Shown piece by piece: positions 8,602 through 17,009 of a DNA stretch of 49,955 nt. This stretch comes from Bacteroidaceae bacterium. Its GTDB lineage: Bacteria > Bacteroidota > Bacteroidia > Bacteroidales > Bacteroidaceae. The position numbers and the translations under genes are program-made. How positions within the stretch are numbered: position 1 is the stretch's first letter; each line of letters starts with the position of its first letter. Under the pieces are notes generated by a model. It saw only the letters and a list, made by a program, of their open reading frames with translations, ran no database searches and was not told the DNA's origin. The stretch lies in NCBI GenBank assembly GCA_017468985.1, contig JAFUHF010000084.1:1-49955 (forward strand), in the 5' to 3' direction.

Positions 8602-9693
8602 ATGATTCAATTCCTAAACTATCTTCTGTTTTCCGTTTTCAGCTTCTTCTTTGTCCTGAGGCTTGAAAGCGATGCACTCACACTGGCTATAATGCGACTC
8701 ACGGGTTGCAGCTTCTTCAGCCATCCCTTACTCATAGCCATCGGCGTAACACTGCTGCTACTCGGAGTTAGACGAATCGTTAGCCTCTTTCTTAGCACCA
8801 CTCCTTCCACTCATTTCTTGACATTTATTCCCTCCCTTCTTGTTTTGGTACTGCTTTCCTACGTCACCGCACCACCAAGCGCATGGAACTATGCACATAT
8901 GCTTATTGCCGTGACAGGCATGAGCTTCTTCTTTTTAAAAATGAAAAACCAGAGAAGGACCATCGATAATTGGAAATCCATATTAAACCTTTCCTTGGCA
9001 GGATGGCTCATTCTGTTGGGTTCTGTGGCCCTATTATCACGAACAGGCGATATTCCTCTCTACGAACTACGCACCTCGCGTCTCTTGATGCAGAATCTCC
9101 CCGAAAAGGCACTGCGCGTAGGCCGACATTCCCTGTCCACCAGCCAGCGGTTCACTGCACTTAGGGCTTATGCTCTCAGTCGCACTGGCATACTCCCCGA
9201 ACGGCTGTTCGAATATCCCCTGCCCCAAGGCATCCACCAACTGCTGCTCACTCGTGAAGATGTGCCCCAGCAGTTTCTTCCTACCGACAGTCTGCAGGCA
9301 CTCTACGGCTTCATCCCTACGTCCACTCAGGCCTTCAGCAGTTTGGAGCAGCAGATGAACGGCCCATCGGCAGAAAGGCTTAAGGATTATTGGCTTTGCA
9401 CACTCCTTCTCTACAAGCAAATAGACCGCTTTGCCTCAGAATTACCACTATATTACAATGTCAGTCCCAACAACAGGAACACACTTCCCAAGCATTACCG
9501 CGAAGCTCTGTTACTCTACCAAAACCATCGCGAGCACCCTATTCTGGACTATCAGCCTTCCGCAGCCGAGCAGATGAACTACGACGAGTTCCTTGCCACC
9601 CTCAAACAGTATGCCCATCCCATGGAGCGGAGCAACCTGTCACGTCGTCTTTACGGAACCACCTACTGGTGGTACTACTATTTTGCCCAGTAA
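8602..9693 (+). CDS. Membrane protein with helical C-terminal domain, DUF6057-like
   Basis: The 363-residue product starts with four hydrophobic segments (about residues 5-20, 42-64, 72-90 and 95-112) and a fifth near 128-148. A soluble C-terminal half follows, rich in helix pairs such as PEKALRVGRHSLSTSQRFTALRAYALSRTG, which resemble tetratricopeptide repeats, and it ends in aromatic YWWYYYFAQ. I believe this corresponds to DUF6057, a Bacteroidetes family of unknown role, but from memory only. It follows glgB by 13 bases, so it is probably last in the operon. Its stop codon abuts the stop of cydB on the opposite strand with no base between. Confidence 0.7.
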   Translation: MIQFLNYLLFSVFSFFFVLRLESDALTLAIMRLTGCSFFSHPLLIAIGVTLLLLGVRRIVSLFLSTTPSTHFLTFIPSLLVLVLLSYVTAPPSAWNYAHMLIAVTGMSFFFLKMKNQRRTIDNWKSILNLSLAGWLILLGSVALLSRTGDIPLYELRTSRLLMQNLPEKALRVGRHSLSTSQRFTALRAYALSRTGILPERLFEYPLPQGIHQLLLTREDVPQQFLPTDSLQALYGFIPTSTQAFSSLEQQMNGPSAERLKDYWLCTLLLYKQIDRFASELPLYYNVSPNNRNTLPKHYREALLLYQNHREHPILDYQPSAAEQMNYDEFLATLKQYAHPMERSNLSRRLYGTTYWWYYYFAQ

Positions 9694-10839
9694 TTAATCG
9701 GAACTTCTCTCTCCCTTCAGTTCATTCAAGGTGAGGGATTCTCGATCCATGGCATGCCAGCAATAGGCGATGTAGGCCACCACGAAGGGAATCAAAAGCG
9801 AAACAATGCTCATTACTTTCAGCGTGAAAAAACTGGAACTGCTGTTTGCAATGGTAAGCGAACTCTGCGCATCGGCCGTAGAAGGATAGTATGGCGTGGA
9901 ATGATAGCCTGCCGTGAGCATCAAGGCCAAAACGGTGAGAACGGTGCCTGCGCCTGCCGGCCAAATACCCTTCCGATAGCTTTTGGAGAGAATGGTGTGC
10001 ACACTACCATAAAGCATACCCACCACGCCCAGCAGGAATACTGCGGCCACCCAGGGCAAGGCCAGAAAATTGTGAAGGTATTTATACCGCTCTGTACCAA
10101 CCACACCGTCATTGCCTACCACAAAACCCTCTGTGAGTAGCAAATGTACGAAGAAGGTAAGGAAAAACAGGAGGAACAATACAAAGTCACCCACCAGCTT
10201 CACAGAGCAGCGCGATTCTAACACCTGGTCCTCTATATTATTCATAAAATAGAGCGAACCCAACACGCGAACCAAGAAGAACACGCCAAATCCGAGCATG
10301 AGGTTCCACGGATTGACCAAGGCTTCCAATCCGTGGTATGGTGAAGCCCATGCCGATACCACTGGCTGAGCCAGATCGGCAAAGTTGTCCTTGGAAACAG
10401 TAAAGGCAGCACCATGGAAGAAGGTAGCCACCGTTACGCCCAACAAAAACGGTGCGAAAAAACCGTTAAGGAGCAGCAGCATACGATAACCGCGCGAACC
10501 AAGGACGTTGCCCAACTTCGACTGAAATTCATAACTTACGGCCTGCACCACGAAACTCAGGAGCAACAACATCCAGAGCCAATAGGCACCACCGAAACTG
10601 GTGCTATAAAACAAGGGGAAGGCTGCGAAGAAAGCACCGCCAAAAGTAACAAGGGTGGTAAAGGTGAGCTCCCACTTGCGCCCTAAGGAATGGATGAGCA
10701 GACGGCGCCGCTCCTCCGAAGGTCCCAAAACGTAGATAAGCGACTGGCCGCCCTGCACAAAGAGCAAAAACACCAAGAGGCCGGCAAGCAGCGAGATGAG
10801 GAACCACCAATATTGTTGAAGGAAGGAATAGGTTATCAT
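9694..10839 (-). CDS. cydB: Cytochrome bd ubiquinol oxidase subunit II
   Basis: Subunit II of the high-affinity bd oxidase, which reduces oxygen to water with quinol electrons and lets anaerobes survive traces of oxygen. The 381 residues contain about nine hydrophobic segments. The first, FLQQYWWFLISLLAGLLVFLLFVQGG, is typical of CydB, as are GRKWELTFTTLVTFGGAFFAAFPLFY and the C-terminal MSIVSLLIPFVVAYIAYCWHAMD. It lies downstream of cydA with a 75-base gap. That gap carries an AT-rich direct repeat but no obvious promoter. Confidence 0.95.
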   Translation of the reverse strand: MITYSFLQQYWWFLISLLAGLLVFLLFVQGGQSLIYVLGPSEERRRLLIHSLGRKWELTFTTLVTFGGAFFAAFPLFYSTSFGGAYWLWMLLLLSFVVQAVSYEFQSKLGNVLGSRGYRMLLLLNGFFAPFLLGVTVATFFHGAAFTVSKDNFADLAQPVVSAWASPYHGLEALVNPWNLMLGFGVFFLVRVLGSLYFMNNIEDQVLESRCSVKLVGDFVLFLLFFLTFFVHLLLTEGFVVGNDGVVGTERYKYLHNFLALPWVAAVFLLGVVGMLYGSVHTILSKSYRKGIWPAGAGTVLTVLALMLTAGYHSTPYYPSTADAQSSLTIANSSSSFFTLKVMSIVSLLIPFVVAYIAYCWHAMDRESLTLNELKGERSSD

Positions 10840-10902
10840 AGTTATTTTCTTTTATTGTCAATTATCTGGTCCACAATGTACTATTCGCAATTCAGTATTT
10901 TC

Positions 10903-10924
10903 AATTCTCCATTTTTAATTCTCT
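10903..10924 (-). repeat. Short AT-rich direct repeat overlapping the cydA stop
   Basis: AATTCTC occurs at 10903-10909 and 10918-10924, separated by CATTTTTAA-type sequence. Read on the minus strand this is GAGAATTAAAAATGGAGAAT, and it includes the cydA stop at 10915-10917. A related ATTGAGAATGGAG lies at 183-195. It resembles the short GAGAATT motifs scattered in Bacteroidales intergenic DNA. Confidence 0.4.
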
Positions 10925-12417
10925 GATTCTTCAGGTCCTTTCTTCACCACGCGGCACATGATGCGTATTTCAGCAATGAGCAGAAGCGTGAAGATGGCCA
11001 GGAAGAGGAAGAAGGTCAGCTTCACCGAACTACTTTGCAGCGACGAAACGGCAGCACTTACGGGTAACAAATCCTGTATAGCCCATGGCTGACGGCCTAC
11101 TTCGGCACAAATCCATCCGGCCTGACTGCAAACATAGACCAATGGAATCGTCCAGAAAGCAACCTTCAGGAGCAGTGGAAAACGGAGGATTTGATCTTTG
11201 AGTTGCAGATACAACAAGGCCAAAATCAGGAGCACAAAAAAGCCGCCTAATCCCACCATTACGCGGAAGGACCAAAACAGCAAGGGAACGGGAGGAACCA
11301 ATTCGGCTTTGTCCTGAATTTTTCCGTAACCAAAATAGGGCATCAATTCCTGTAGTTCTCCGCGCGCCATGGCAGCCTCGGCGGTGAGTCCCTCTCGGAG
11401 TGCCTCGCGAAAAGCAGAAAAGTTGGCCACGGCCTGACGTCCTCGCTCCATCTTTTCCTCGGCCGAGAGGGCCGTAGTTCCGTCGGGCAGTGGGTAACCG
11501 CCGTTGATCAGGTCGTTGATACCCGGCACAAAGGCGGTAAACTTGTGGGTGGCCAGCAGGGTGAGCATGTTTGGAATCTTGATGGGGCCTGCCACGGTGA
11601 AGGGAGCATGCTCGCTACCATCGTACAAACCCTCGAAGGAAGCCAGTTTCATGGGCTGCGTCTTGGCCACGGAAACGCCCGAGAAGTCACCGCTGAGCAT
11701 TACAAACGCACACGACAACAGGCCAAAGGCCGTGCCCACGGCTAAGCTGGCCTTGGCAAAGCGGAGACTCCGCCCCCGAACCAAATACCAACAGCTTACG
11801 CCTATCACGAATATGGCACCTGTCATCCAACCGCTCGATACGGTGTGCACGAATTTCACCACGGCGGTTGGCGAAAAGGCTACGCTCAAAAACGACGTCA
11901 TCTCATGACGAACGGTTTCGGGGTTGAACTCCATGCCCACGGGATGTTGCATCCAGGCATTGGCCACCAGTATCCACCAAGCCGAAATAGTGGCTCCGAG
12001 CGTGGTGAGCCATGTAGAAGCCAGATGGAAGGAGCGGCTCACCTTGTTCCATCCGAAATACATTACGGCAATGAACGTAGATTCCATGAAAAAGGCCACA
12101 ATGCCCTCAATGGCTAAGGGCGCACCGAAGATGTCACCTACTATCCAGGAGTAGTTGCTCCAGTTGGTACCAAACTCAAACTCTAAAATAAGACCCGTGG
12201 CCACGCCCACCGCAAAGTTAACGGCGAAAAGTTTCATCCAAAACTGCGTGACACGTTTCCAGAAGTCGTCCTTTTTGACGAAATAAATGGTTTCCATAAT
12301 GCCCATAATCACGCCCAGACCCAAGGTAAGGGGTACGAACAGCCAGTGGTACATGGCCGTAAGGGCAAACTGTGCTCTTGACCAGTCAACGAGCGAAGTG
12401 TCAATGTATAGATTCAT
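10915..12417 (-). CDS. cydA: Cytochrome bd ubiquinol oxidase subunit I
   Basis: Subunit I holds the hemes and the quinol site. The 500-residue product begins with DTSLVDWSRAQFALTAMYHWLFVPLTLGLG, whose His near 24 is the conserved heme ligand near the N-terminus. Further conserved segments are FFMESTFIAVMYFGW, ANAWMQHPVG and VKFVHTVSSGWM (second heme His). The C-terminus has GWICAEVGRQPWAIQDLLPV, the diagnostic CydA motif. The length suggests the short Q-loop form. It lies 15 bases downstream of the DUF4492 gene, the standard Bacteroidetes order DUF4492-cydA-cydB. Confidence 0.96.
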   Translation of the reverse strand: MNLYIDTSLVDWSRAQFALTAMYHWLFVPLTLGLGVIMGIMETIYFVKKDDFWKRVTQFWMKLFAVNFAVGVATGLILEFEFGTNWSNYSWIVGDIFGAPLAIEGIVAFFMESTFIAVMYFGWNKVSRSFHLASTWLTTLGATISAWWILVANAWMQHPVGMEFNPETVRHEMTSFLSVAFSPTAVVKFVHTVSSGWMTGAIFVIGVSCWYLVRGRSLRFAKASLAVGTAFGLLSCAFVMLSGDFSGVSVAKTQPMKLASFEGLYDGSEHAPFTVAGPIKIPNMLTLLATHKFTAFVPGINDLINGGYPLPDGTTALSAEEKMERGRQAVANFSAFREALREGLTAEAAMARGELQELMPYFGYGKIQDKAELVPPVPLLFWSFRVMVGLGGFFVLLILALLYLQLKDQILRFPLLLKVAFWTIPLVYVCSQAGWICAEVGRQPWAIQDLLPVSAAVSSLQSSSVKLTFFLFLAIFTLLLIAEIRIMCRVVKKGPEESEN

Positions 12418-12432
12418 ATCTCTTGGGGATTA

Positions 12433-12693
12433 TTATTGTTCAGGATGAATGGATGGTGAAAAGCGGTTGCTGAAGCCCTGCAGCGCGCCTATCTCTGTAG
12501 CCACGCGCTGCTGCTTTTCGTCGTTAGAGAGCCCCTTCATGGCTGGTTGGAAAAAGAGGAGCCTCATAATGACGAATATCACGAACAGTTTGATGAGAAT
12601 CAACACCCACAGCGTGCGCCCCAGCGTCATCTGCCGGAACCCGTCGCGGTAGAAGCGAAAAACGCTACTCATCATTTTGGGGATGCTATTCAT
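12433..12693 (-). CDS. DUF4492 small membrane protein of the cyd operon
   Basis: The 86-residue protein has one hydrophobic segment (WVLILIKLFVIFVIMRLLFF, about residues 29-48) after the motif FYRDGFRQMTLGRTLW, which is typical of DUF4492. In Bacteroidetes this family is encoded immediately before cydA, as here (15-base gap). It is probably a small accessory or assembly factor of the bd oxidase; that role is inferred from conserved neighbourhood. An internal start at MMSSVFRFY is also possible. The GH78 gene ends 37 bases upstream and no clear promoter was seen between them, so read-through from that gene cannot be excluded. Confidence 0.88.
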   Translation of the reverse strand: MNSIPKMMSSVFRFYRDGFRQMTLGRTLWVLILIKLFVIFVIMRLLFFQPAMKGLSNDEKQQRVATEIGALQGFSNRFSPSIHPEQ

Positions 12694-12730
12694 GAGAAAG
12701 CTGTCTTTTCTTAATGCCCTATGGTGCCCT

Positions 12731-15700
12731 TCATGGCATTACTTCAAAACGATAGCGTCCGCTGTGGAGCGCAACCATATAAGCATCCGCCTGACGCAAT
12801 TCGATCTGGTAGCCTTTGCCCTTGTCTTTGACGGGAACCCCACTCTCCGTTACCTTGGCACCACTGGGCACAGGCAGCGTGAGCGTGGCAGTGGTATTTC
12901 CAGGCACTGAAAATTCATAGCATATGCCGCTGCCTTGTTTTTCCCATTTGCTCTCCACTCTGCCAAAGAGCGTCTGCACATCGCCCTTTGCGTAAGTGAG
13001 CCCACCGGTGGGATCAGGCTGAGGGTGTAGCAGGAAGTGCTGCATGCCGGCGCTTTCGGCATCGCTTTCTATACCGAGCACGTCATTTATCATCCAACTT
13101 CCAACGGCTCCGAAACTGTAATGGTTGAACGAGTTCATACCATTGTTTCCGCCAAAGCCGTCGGTATGGGTATAGGAGTTCAAACGCTCCCAAATGGTGG
13201 TGGCACCCTGCTCCACAGAGTAGAGCCATGAGGGATAGCTCGTTTGCAGCAGCAGCCGGTAGGCCAGGTCGGGCCTGCCGTAGGCGGAGAGCACGCGATT
13301 TATCCAGCCTGTCCCTATGAAGCCCGTCATCAGACTATAGGGCGGACAGTGCTGACCAACGTCGGTTTTCCCCGAGCGCATAATGGTGGCTTCCAGATGC
13401 TTCAACAGCTGCTGGGCTTCGTCGCCCTCTACGATGCCGAACGCCAGCGGTAGTACATAGCTCGTCTGGTTGTCCACCAGCTCTCCCTTCTTATCTGGTA
13501 CGAAAGAGGAGTAGATGGTCTTGAGCGTTCCGGCTTGCAGGTACGTACGCTTGAAATGTTCCTTCCGTTTCTTGATCAATGCTTCAAAGTGTTGTTCGTC
13601 TGCCGTCTTTCCGAGCACCTTGGCCACACGTGCCATGATTTGCAAATCATAAATGAAGTAACACTCCCACAGCAAGGATTTGTCACTCCTTTCGTATTCC
13701 AGACTGAGCCAGTCGCCTAATTTGTTGCCCTGCCATTTCTGCACAATCACTTGGGTTTCGGGGTCTATGTATGCCTTCTGAACATAATCCACATAATGCT
13801 TCATGGCCTCGTAGTGCTCCCTCAGCATCACCGTGTCGGCATATTGCGTAAAGCTCTCGTAAGGCACCGTAATGCCTGCACTGCCCCATAGCAGTCCGCC
13901 AAATCCGCCACCCACGGGTGCCACGTCGGGGAAGCGTCCGTCCTCCGTTTGTATGTCGCGCATGGCGCGCATGTGCCGGCGCAGGAACTGAGGTACCTGT
14001 GCCATGTAGGTGGCCGTACGCGAAAACACGCTGAGGTCGCCGCTCCAGCCCATGCGCTCGTTGCGCTGCGGACAGTCGGTGGGGATGGAAAGAAAGTTGG
14101 AGCGATAGGACCACCCTATGTTTTTCCAAAGCCTATTGACCAGGGGTGACGACGTTTCAAAATGAGCCGCAAATTGGCCGATGGAACTCAGCGCGATGGA
14201 TGCCACGTCTGTCAATGGCAGAGCTTCGTCCACGCCTGAGATTTCTATGTAGCGATAGCCGTGGAACGTATGACGGGGGCTGAAGGTCTCCGTCTCTGCA
14301 CCAAGGGCGATATATGTGTCCTGAGCGCGCGCCGACCTGATGTTTTCCATCATCACCATGCCCTGGTTGCCGTCGTAGGCCGGCAGATCCGGATAGGTCA
14401 CCTCGGCGTAGCGCATGCGCACCACCGTACCAGGCTTCAGATGAGAGAAGCGTATCAGGGGCACTGCGGCACAGTTTTGTCCCATGTCATAGACGTACAG
14501 GCCCTTTCGCGGACTCGTCACCCCTATGGCCGTAATCGTATCTACGGCCTCCACGCCTGTTTCTTCCTGCGAGAGAATGCGCAGCTGGCTATAATCGGCC
14601 TGCAGGCCCTCGGTGGCCACGGTGCCTTCCAGACCCACTTCCACGGCCTGCTGCCACCGGCTGTCGTCGAAATCGGCGCTGGCCCATCCCTTTACTGCCT
14701 CGGCGCGACGGGCGTCATATACTTCGCCGTGGAAAAAACTGCCGTAAAGGCTCCCACCGTCAAGGCTGTAGCGCCAGTCCTCGGGGTGGGTTACCAGCGT
14801 TTGGCGCGTCCCGTCCTGATAGGTAATTACCATTTTCAGGAGCAACGACTGGCGGTCGCCAAACAGGTTCTGATTCTCCTGCGCATAGGTTATGGCACCG
14901 CTCCACCATCCTTCACCCAGTTCTGCGCCCAGCGCGTTGCTGCCGGATTGCAGCAAGGGGGTTACGTCGAACGTCTGGTAGAGGTGCGTGCGGTTATACT
15001 GCGTCAGTCCCGGATTGAAATAGCTCGGACTGACACGCTTTCCGTTGAGGTAGAGGTCATAGATGCCTCGCGCCGTAGCATAGATGCGCGCCATCTTCAC
15101 GGTCTTGCCCTGAAGCGTAGTAAACCGCGTGCGCAACAGCGGCAAGGCTCCGCGCGAGGGGTCGAAGGTCTGGAACTGCGGTGTTTCGGCCGTCGCAAAG
15201 TGCTGCCCTTCAAATCGGGCCAGGCGGTTGCGCGGACTGCGATAGTTGCGTATCTCTATCTGGCTGAAGCTAACTTCCTGGTGGGCCGGCACGCTGTAGC
15301 CTATCTCGCACAGCGCAGGAAACGACAGTGCGTCGCCGTTCATGCCCCACGGATTGAGAAATGCCCAGCCCAGTTCCCTGCCGTCAAGAAACACATTGGT
15401 TCCGCCATTGAGCGACACGAGTTCCACCTCGTGCTCACCATGGCTGTTTTGCTCATTGATGAGATCCTTGGGTACGACAAAGCTGTGCAAGGGCTGGTCG
15501 ACGCGGTCGTCAGGATGATAGCCCATGCGATAGAGGTTCAGCCGTGCGCCTTCTGCGGCCACCTGGCTGACGTCCAGCTCTGCGGCCATGTAGTTCTGCC
15601 CTTTCGCGGCCTGCAGGTGGTAGAGGTTCTTCCTGCCGTCAAGCATTCTTTCTTCATTGCCGCCATAAACAAATGCCGCCTTTCCGGGTCCGTCATTCTG

Positions 15701-16216
15701 TCCTAACCGAATGTGGAAACTCAGGCGGAAAATGTTGGTATATGGCGCATAGAGGTTACGGCTGTCGTCACCTCCGCCTATCCACTGCGCACCGTCCCAC
15801 GCTCCGTGGAGTCCGGTCTCGAATGCCGCCGTTCCCACAGCCTTCCCCCCTTTGTTGGTCCACACCGTGGCCTTCCAGGAATAGCGTGTTTCGGGCTCCA
15901 GGGGTTCGCCCCCGTAAGCAATGCCCACGGAAAGGTCTCCTTGACGCTTACCACTGTTCCATACTCGCCGACCCGTGCGCTCGTTGACCACTTCTATCTG
16001 GAAGGCTTTCTGGCTCACGTCGCGCAGGCCCTCCTGCGTCTTCAGTTCCCAGCTCAGGCGCGGACGGGGACTGTCGATGCCTATTGGATTTTCCTGATAC
16101 TCCACCCTCATGCCCGTCAACTCGTGGGCACTCGCTGTGGGGACGGCGGTAAGGAGTAATAGCAGTGTAGCGGCTGAACAAAGGAGCGTTTTCTTAATCA
16201 ATGGGTTTTGTTTCAT
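12731..16216 (-). CDS. Secreted alpha-L-rhamnosidase, GH78
   Basis: The enzyme removes terminal alpha-L-rhamnose from glycans. The 1161-residue product has a signal peptide (LLCSAATLLLLLTAVPTASA) and an N-terminal Ig-like module (LTGMRVEYQENPIGIDSPRPRLSWEL). Beta domains follow, then an (alpha/alpha)6 barrel. DCPQRNERMGWSGD (about residues 710-725) holds the predicted general acid Glu and the substrate-binding Asp, Arg, Trp and Asp. GATTIWERLNSY (about 1000-1012) holds the general base Glu. The usual CPQRDER reads CPQRNER here; the catalytic Glu is kept. The gene starts 16 bases after the stop of a GT2 gene, in line with the licD-GT4-GT2 run, which is unusual company for a degradative enzyme. 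Confidence 0.93.
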   Translation of the reverse strand: MKQNPLIKKTLLCSAATLLLLLTAVPTASAHELTGMRVEYQENPIGIDSPRPRLSWELKTQEGLRDVSQKAFQIEVVNERTGRRVWNSGKRQGDLSVGIAYGGEPLEPETRYSWKATVWTNKGGKAVGTAAFETGLHGAWDGAQWIGGGDDSRNLYAPYTNIFRLSFHIRLGQNDGPGKAAFVYGGNEERMLDGRKNLYHLQAAKGQNYMAAELDVSQVAAEGARLNLYRMGYHPDDRVDQPLHSFVVPKDLINEQNSHGEHEVELVSLNGGTNVFLDGRELGWAFLNPWGMNGDALSFPALCEIGYSVPAHQEVSFSQIEIRNYRSPRNRLARFEGQHFATAETPQFQTFDPSRGALPLLRTRFTTLQGKTVKMARIYATARGIYDLYLNGKRVSPSYFNPGLTQYNRTHLYQTFDVTPLLQSGSNALGAELGEGWWSGAITYAQENQNLFGDRQSLLLKMVITYQDGTRQTLVTHPEDWRYSLDGGSLYGSFFHGEVYDARRAEAVKGWASADFDDSRWQQAVEVGLEGTVATEGLQADYSQLRILSQEETGVEAVDTITAIGVTSPRKGLYVYDMGQNCAAVPLIRFSHLKPGTVVRMRYAEVTYPDLPAYDGNQGMVMMENIRSARAQDTYIALGAETETFSPRHTFHGYRYIEISGVDEALPLTDVASIALSSIGQFAAHFETSSPLVNRLWKNIGWSYRSNFLSIPTDCPQRNERMGWSGDLSVFSRTATYMAQVPQFLRRHMRAMRDIQTEDGRFPDVAPVGGGFGGLLWGSAGITVPYESFTQYADTVMLREHYEAMKHYVDYVQKAYIDPETQVIVQKWQGNKLGDWLSLEYERSDKSLLWECYFIYDLQIMARVAKVLGKTADEQHFEALIKKRKEHFKRTYLQAGTLKTIYSSFVPDKKGELVDNQTSYVLPLAFGIVEGDEAQQLLKHLEATIMRSGKTDVGQHCPPYSLMTGFIGTGWINRVLSAYGRPDLAYRLLLQTSYPSWLYSVEQGATTIWERLNSYTHTDGFGGNNGMNSFNHYSFGAVGSWMINDVLGIESDAESAGMQHFLLHPQPDPTGGLTYAKGDVQTLFGRVESKWEKQGSGICYEFSVPGNTTATLTLPVPSGAKVTESGVPVKDKGKGYQIELRQADAYMVALHSGRYRFEVMP

Positions 16217-16232
16217 GATGGTAGGATGAGGT

Positions 16233-17009
16233 TTATTTTTTCAGTATGGCTCTGCCAACAAAATAGAGGTGCATCAGCACAGCCTGTGGCCAGCCGTAGT
16301 GGCGCGCCATGATACGCAGGCGCTCTATGAGGGAGTGGCGATGATTCTTCGTGGTGAGCCCACCGTCCAGATAGTCGGTGATCACGGCATGGGCATTGAG
16401 CAGAGGCAGTCCCAGCCCCTCGGCTCTCTTCATGACGCGGATGCACCAGTCGAAGTCGGCCGAAAAGCGGTAGTCCAGATCATACGTTTCCTGACGGGCC
16501 ACGTCGGCACGCACAAAGAAAGCCTGATGGCACACCAGCATGCCCTGCCTGAAGCTTTTCCACGAGAGTCGCTCGGGTGGCGACAGGCGGCGGTGGCGCA
16601 AAAAGCGTCCCTCCATGTCTACGATGTCGGTATCGCCGTAGACCACTGCCGGATGCCTGGGCTGTGCCGCTATGAGCTGCGCCACGTGGCTCAGCGTGTG
16701 GACGTCGTGCAGGCAGTCGCCGGCATTCAGAAACAGGAGATACTGCCCCGTGGCTTTGGCAATGGCTTTGTTCATGGCGTCGTAGAGCCCACGGTCAGGC
16801 TCGGACGTGAGGCGGATGCTCCCCCCATCGGCCGCCTGCTGCAAGAGGGTCAGGCTTCCGTCGGTCGAGGCACCGTCTATGACCAGATGTTCCACGCCCT
16901 CAAGGTCCTGCACGGCCACGCTCCGCAGGGTGCGCTCCACGGTGGCCGCAGCGTTGTAGGTCACGGTGATAATCGTAAAGACTGGGGGCAGGGCGTTATG
17001 GTCAGACAT
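16233..17009 (-). CDS. Glycosyltransferase family 2 (WcaA/WbbD-like)
   Basis: The 258-residue protein is a GT-A fold transferase: FTIITVTYNAAATVERTLRSV at the N-terminus, HLVIDGASTDGSL, and SEPDRGLYDAMNKAIAKATGQYLLFLNAGD with the nucleotide-sugar-binding acidic motif. The SEPD-x-GLYDAMNK signature is typical of colanic-acid or capsule-type GT2 enzymes acting on lipid-linked oligosaccharides at the cytoplasmic membrane. The donor and acceptor cannot be read from the sequence. Its start overlaps the end of the upstream GT4 gene by eight bases, which implies translational coupling. It is followed 16 bases later by the GH78 gene. Confidence 0.92.
   Translation of the reverse strand: MSDHNALPPVFTIITVTYNAAATVERTLRSVAVQDLEGVEHLVIDGASTDGSLTLLQQAADGGSIRLTSEPDRGLYDAMNKAIAKATGQYLLFLNAGDCLHDVHTLSHVAQLIAAQPRHPAVVYGDTDIVDMEGRFLRHRRLSPPERLSWKSFRQGMLVCHQAFFVRADVARQETYDLDYRFSADFDWCIRVMKRAEGLGLPLLNAHAVITDYLDGGLTTKNHRHSLIERLRIMARHYGWPQAVLMHLYFVGRAILKK

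Noticed and set aside
12712-12741. Terminator after the GH78 gene
   Set aside because: TAATGCC and GGCATTA form only a seven-base stem with a 16-base loop overlapping the gene's end and no T run; too weak to call.
14261-15706. Long 481-codon frame opposite the GH78 gene
   Set aside because: It lies wholly antisense to a well-supported gene, has no recognisable motif and is expected by chance in GC-rich coding DNA.
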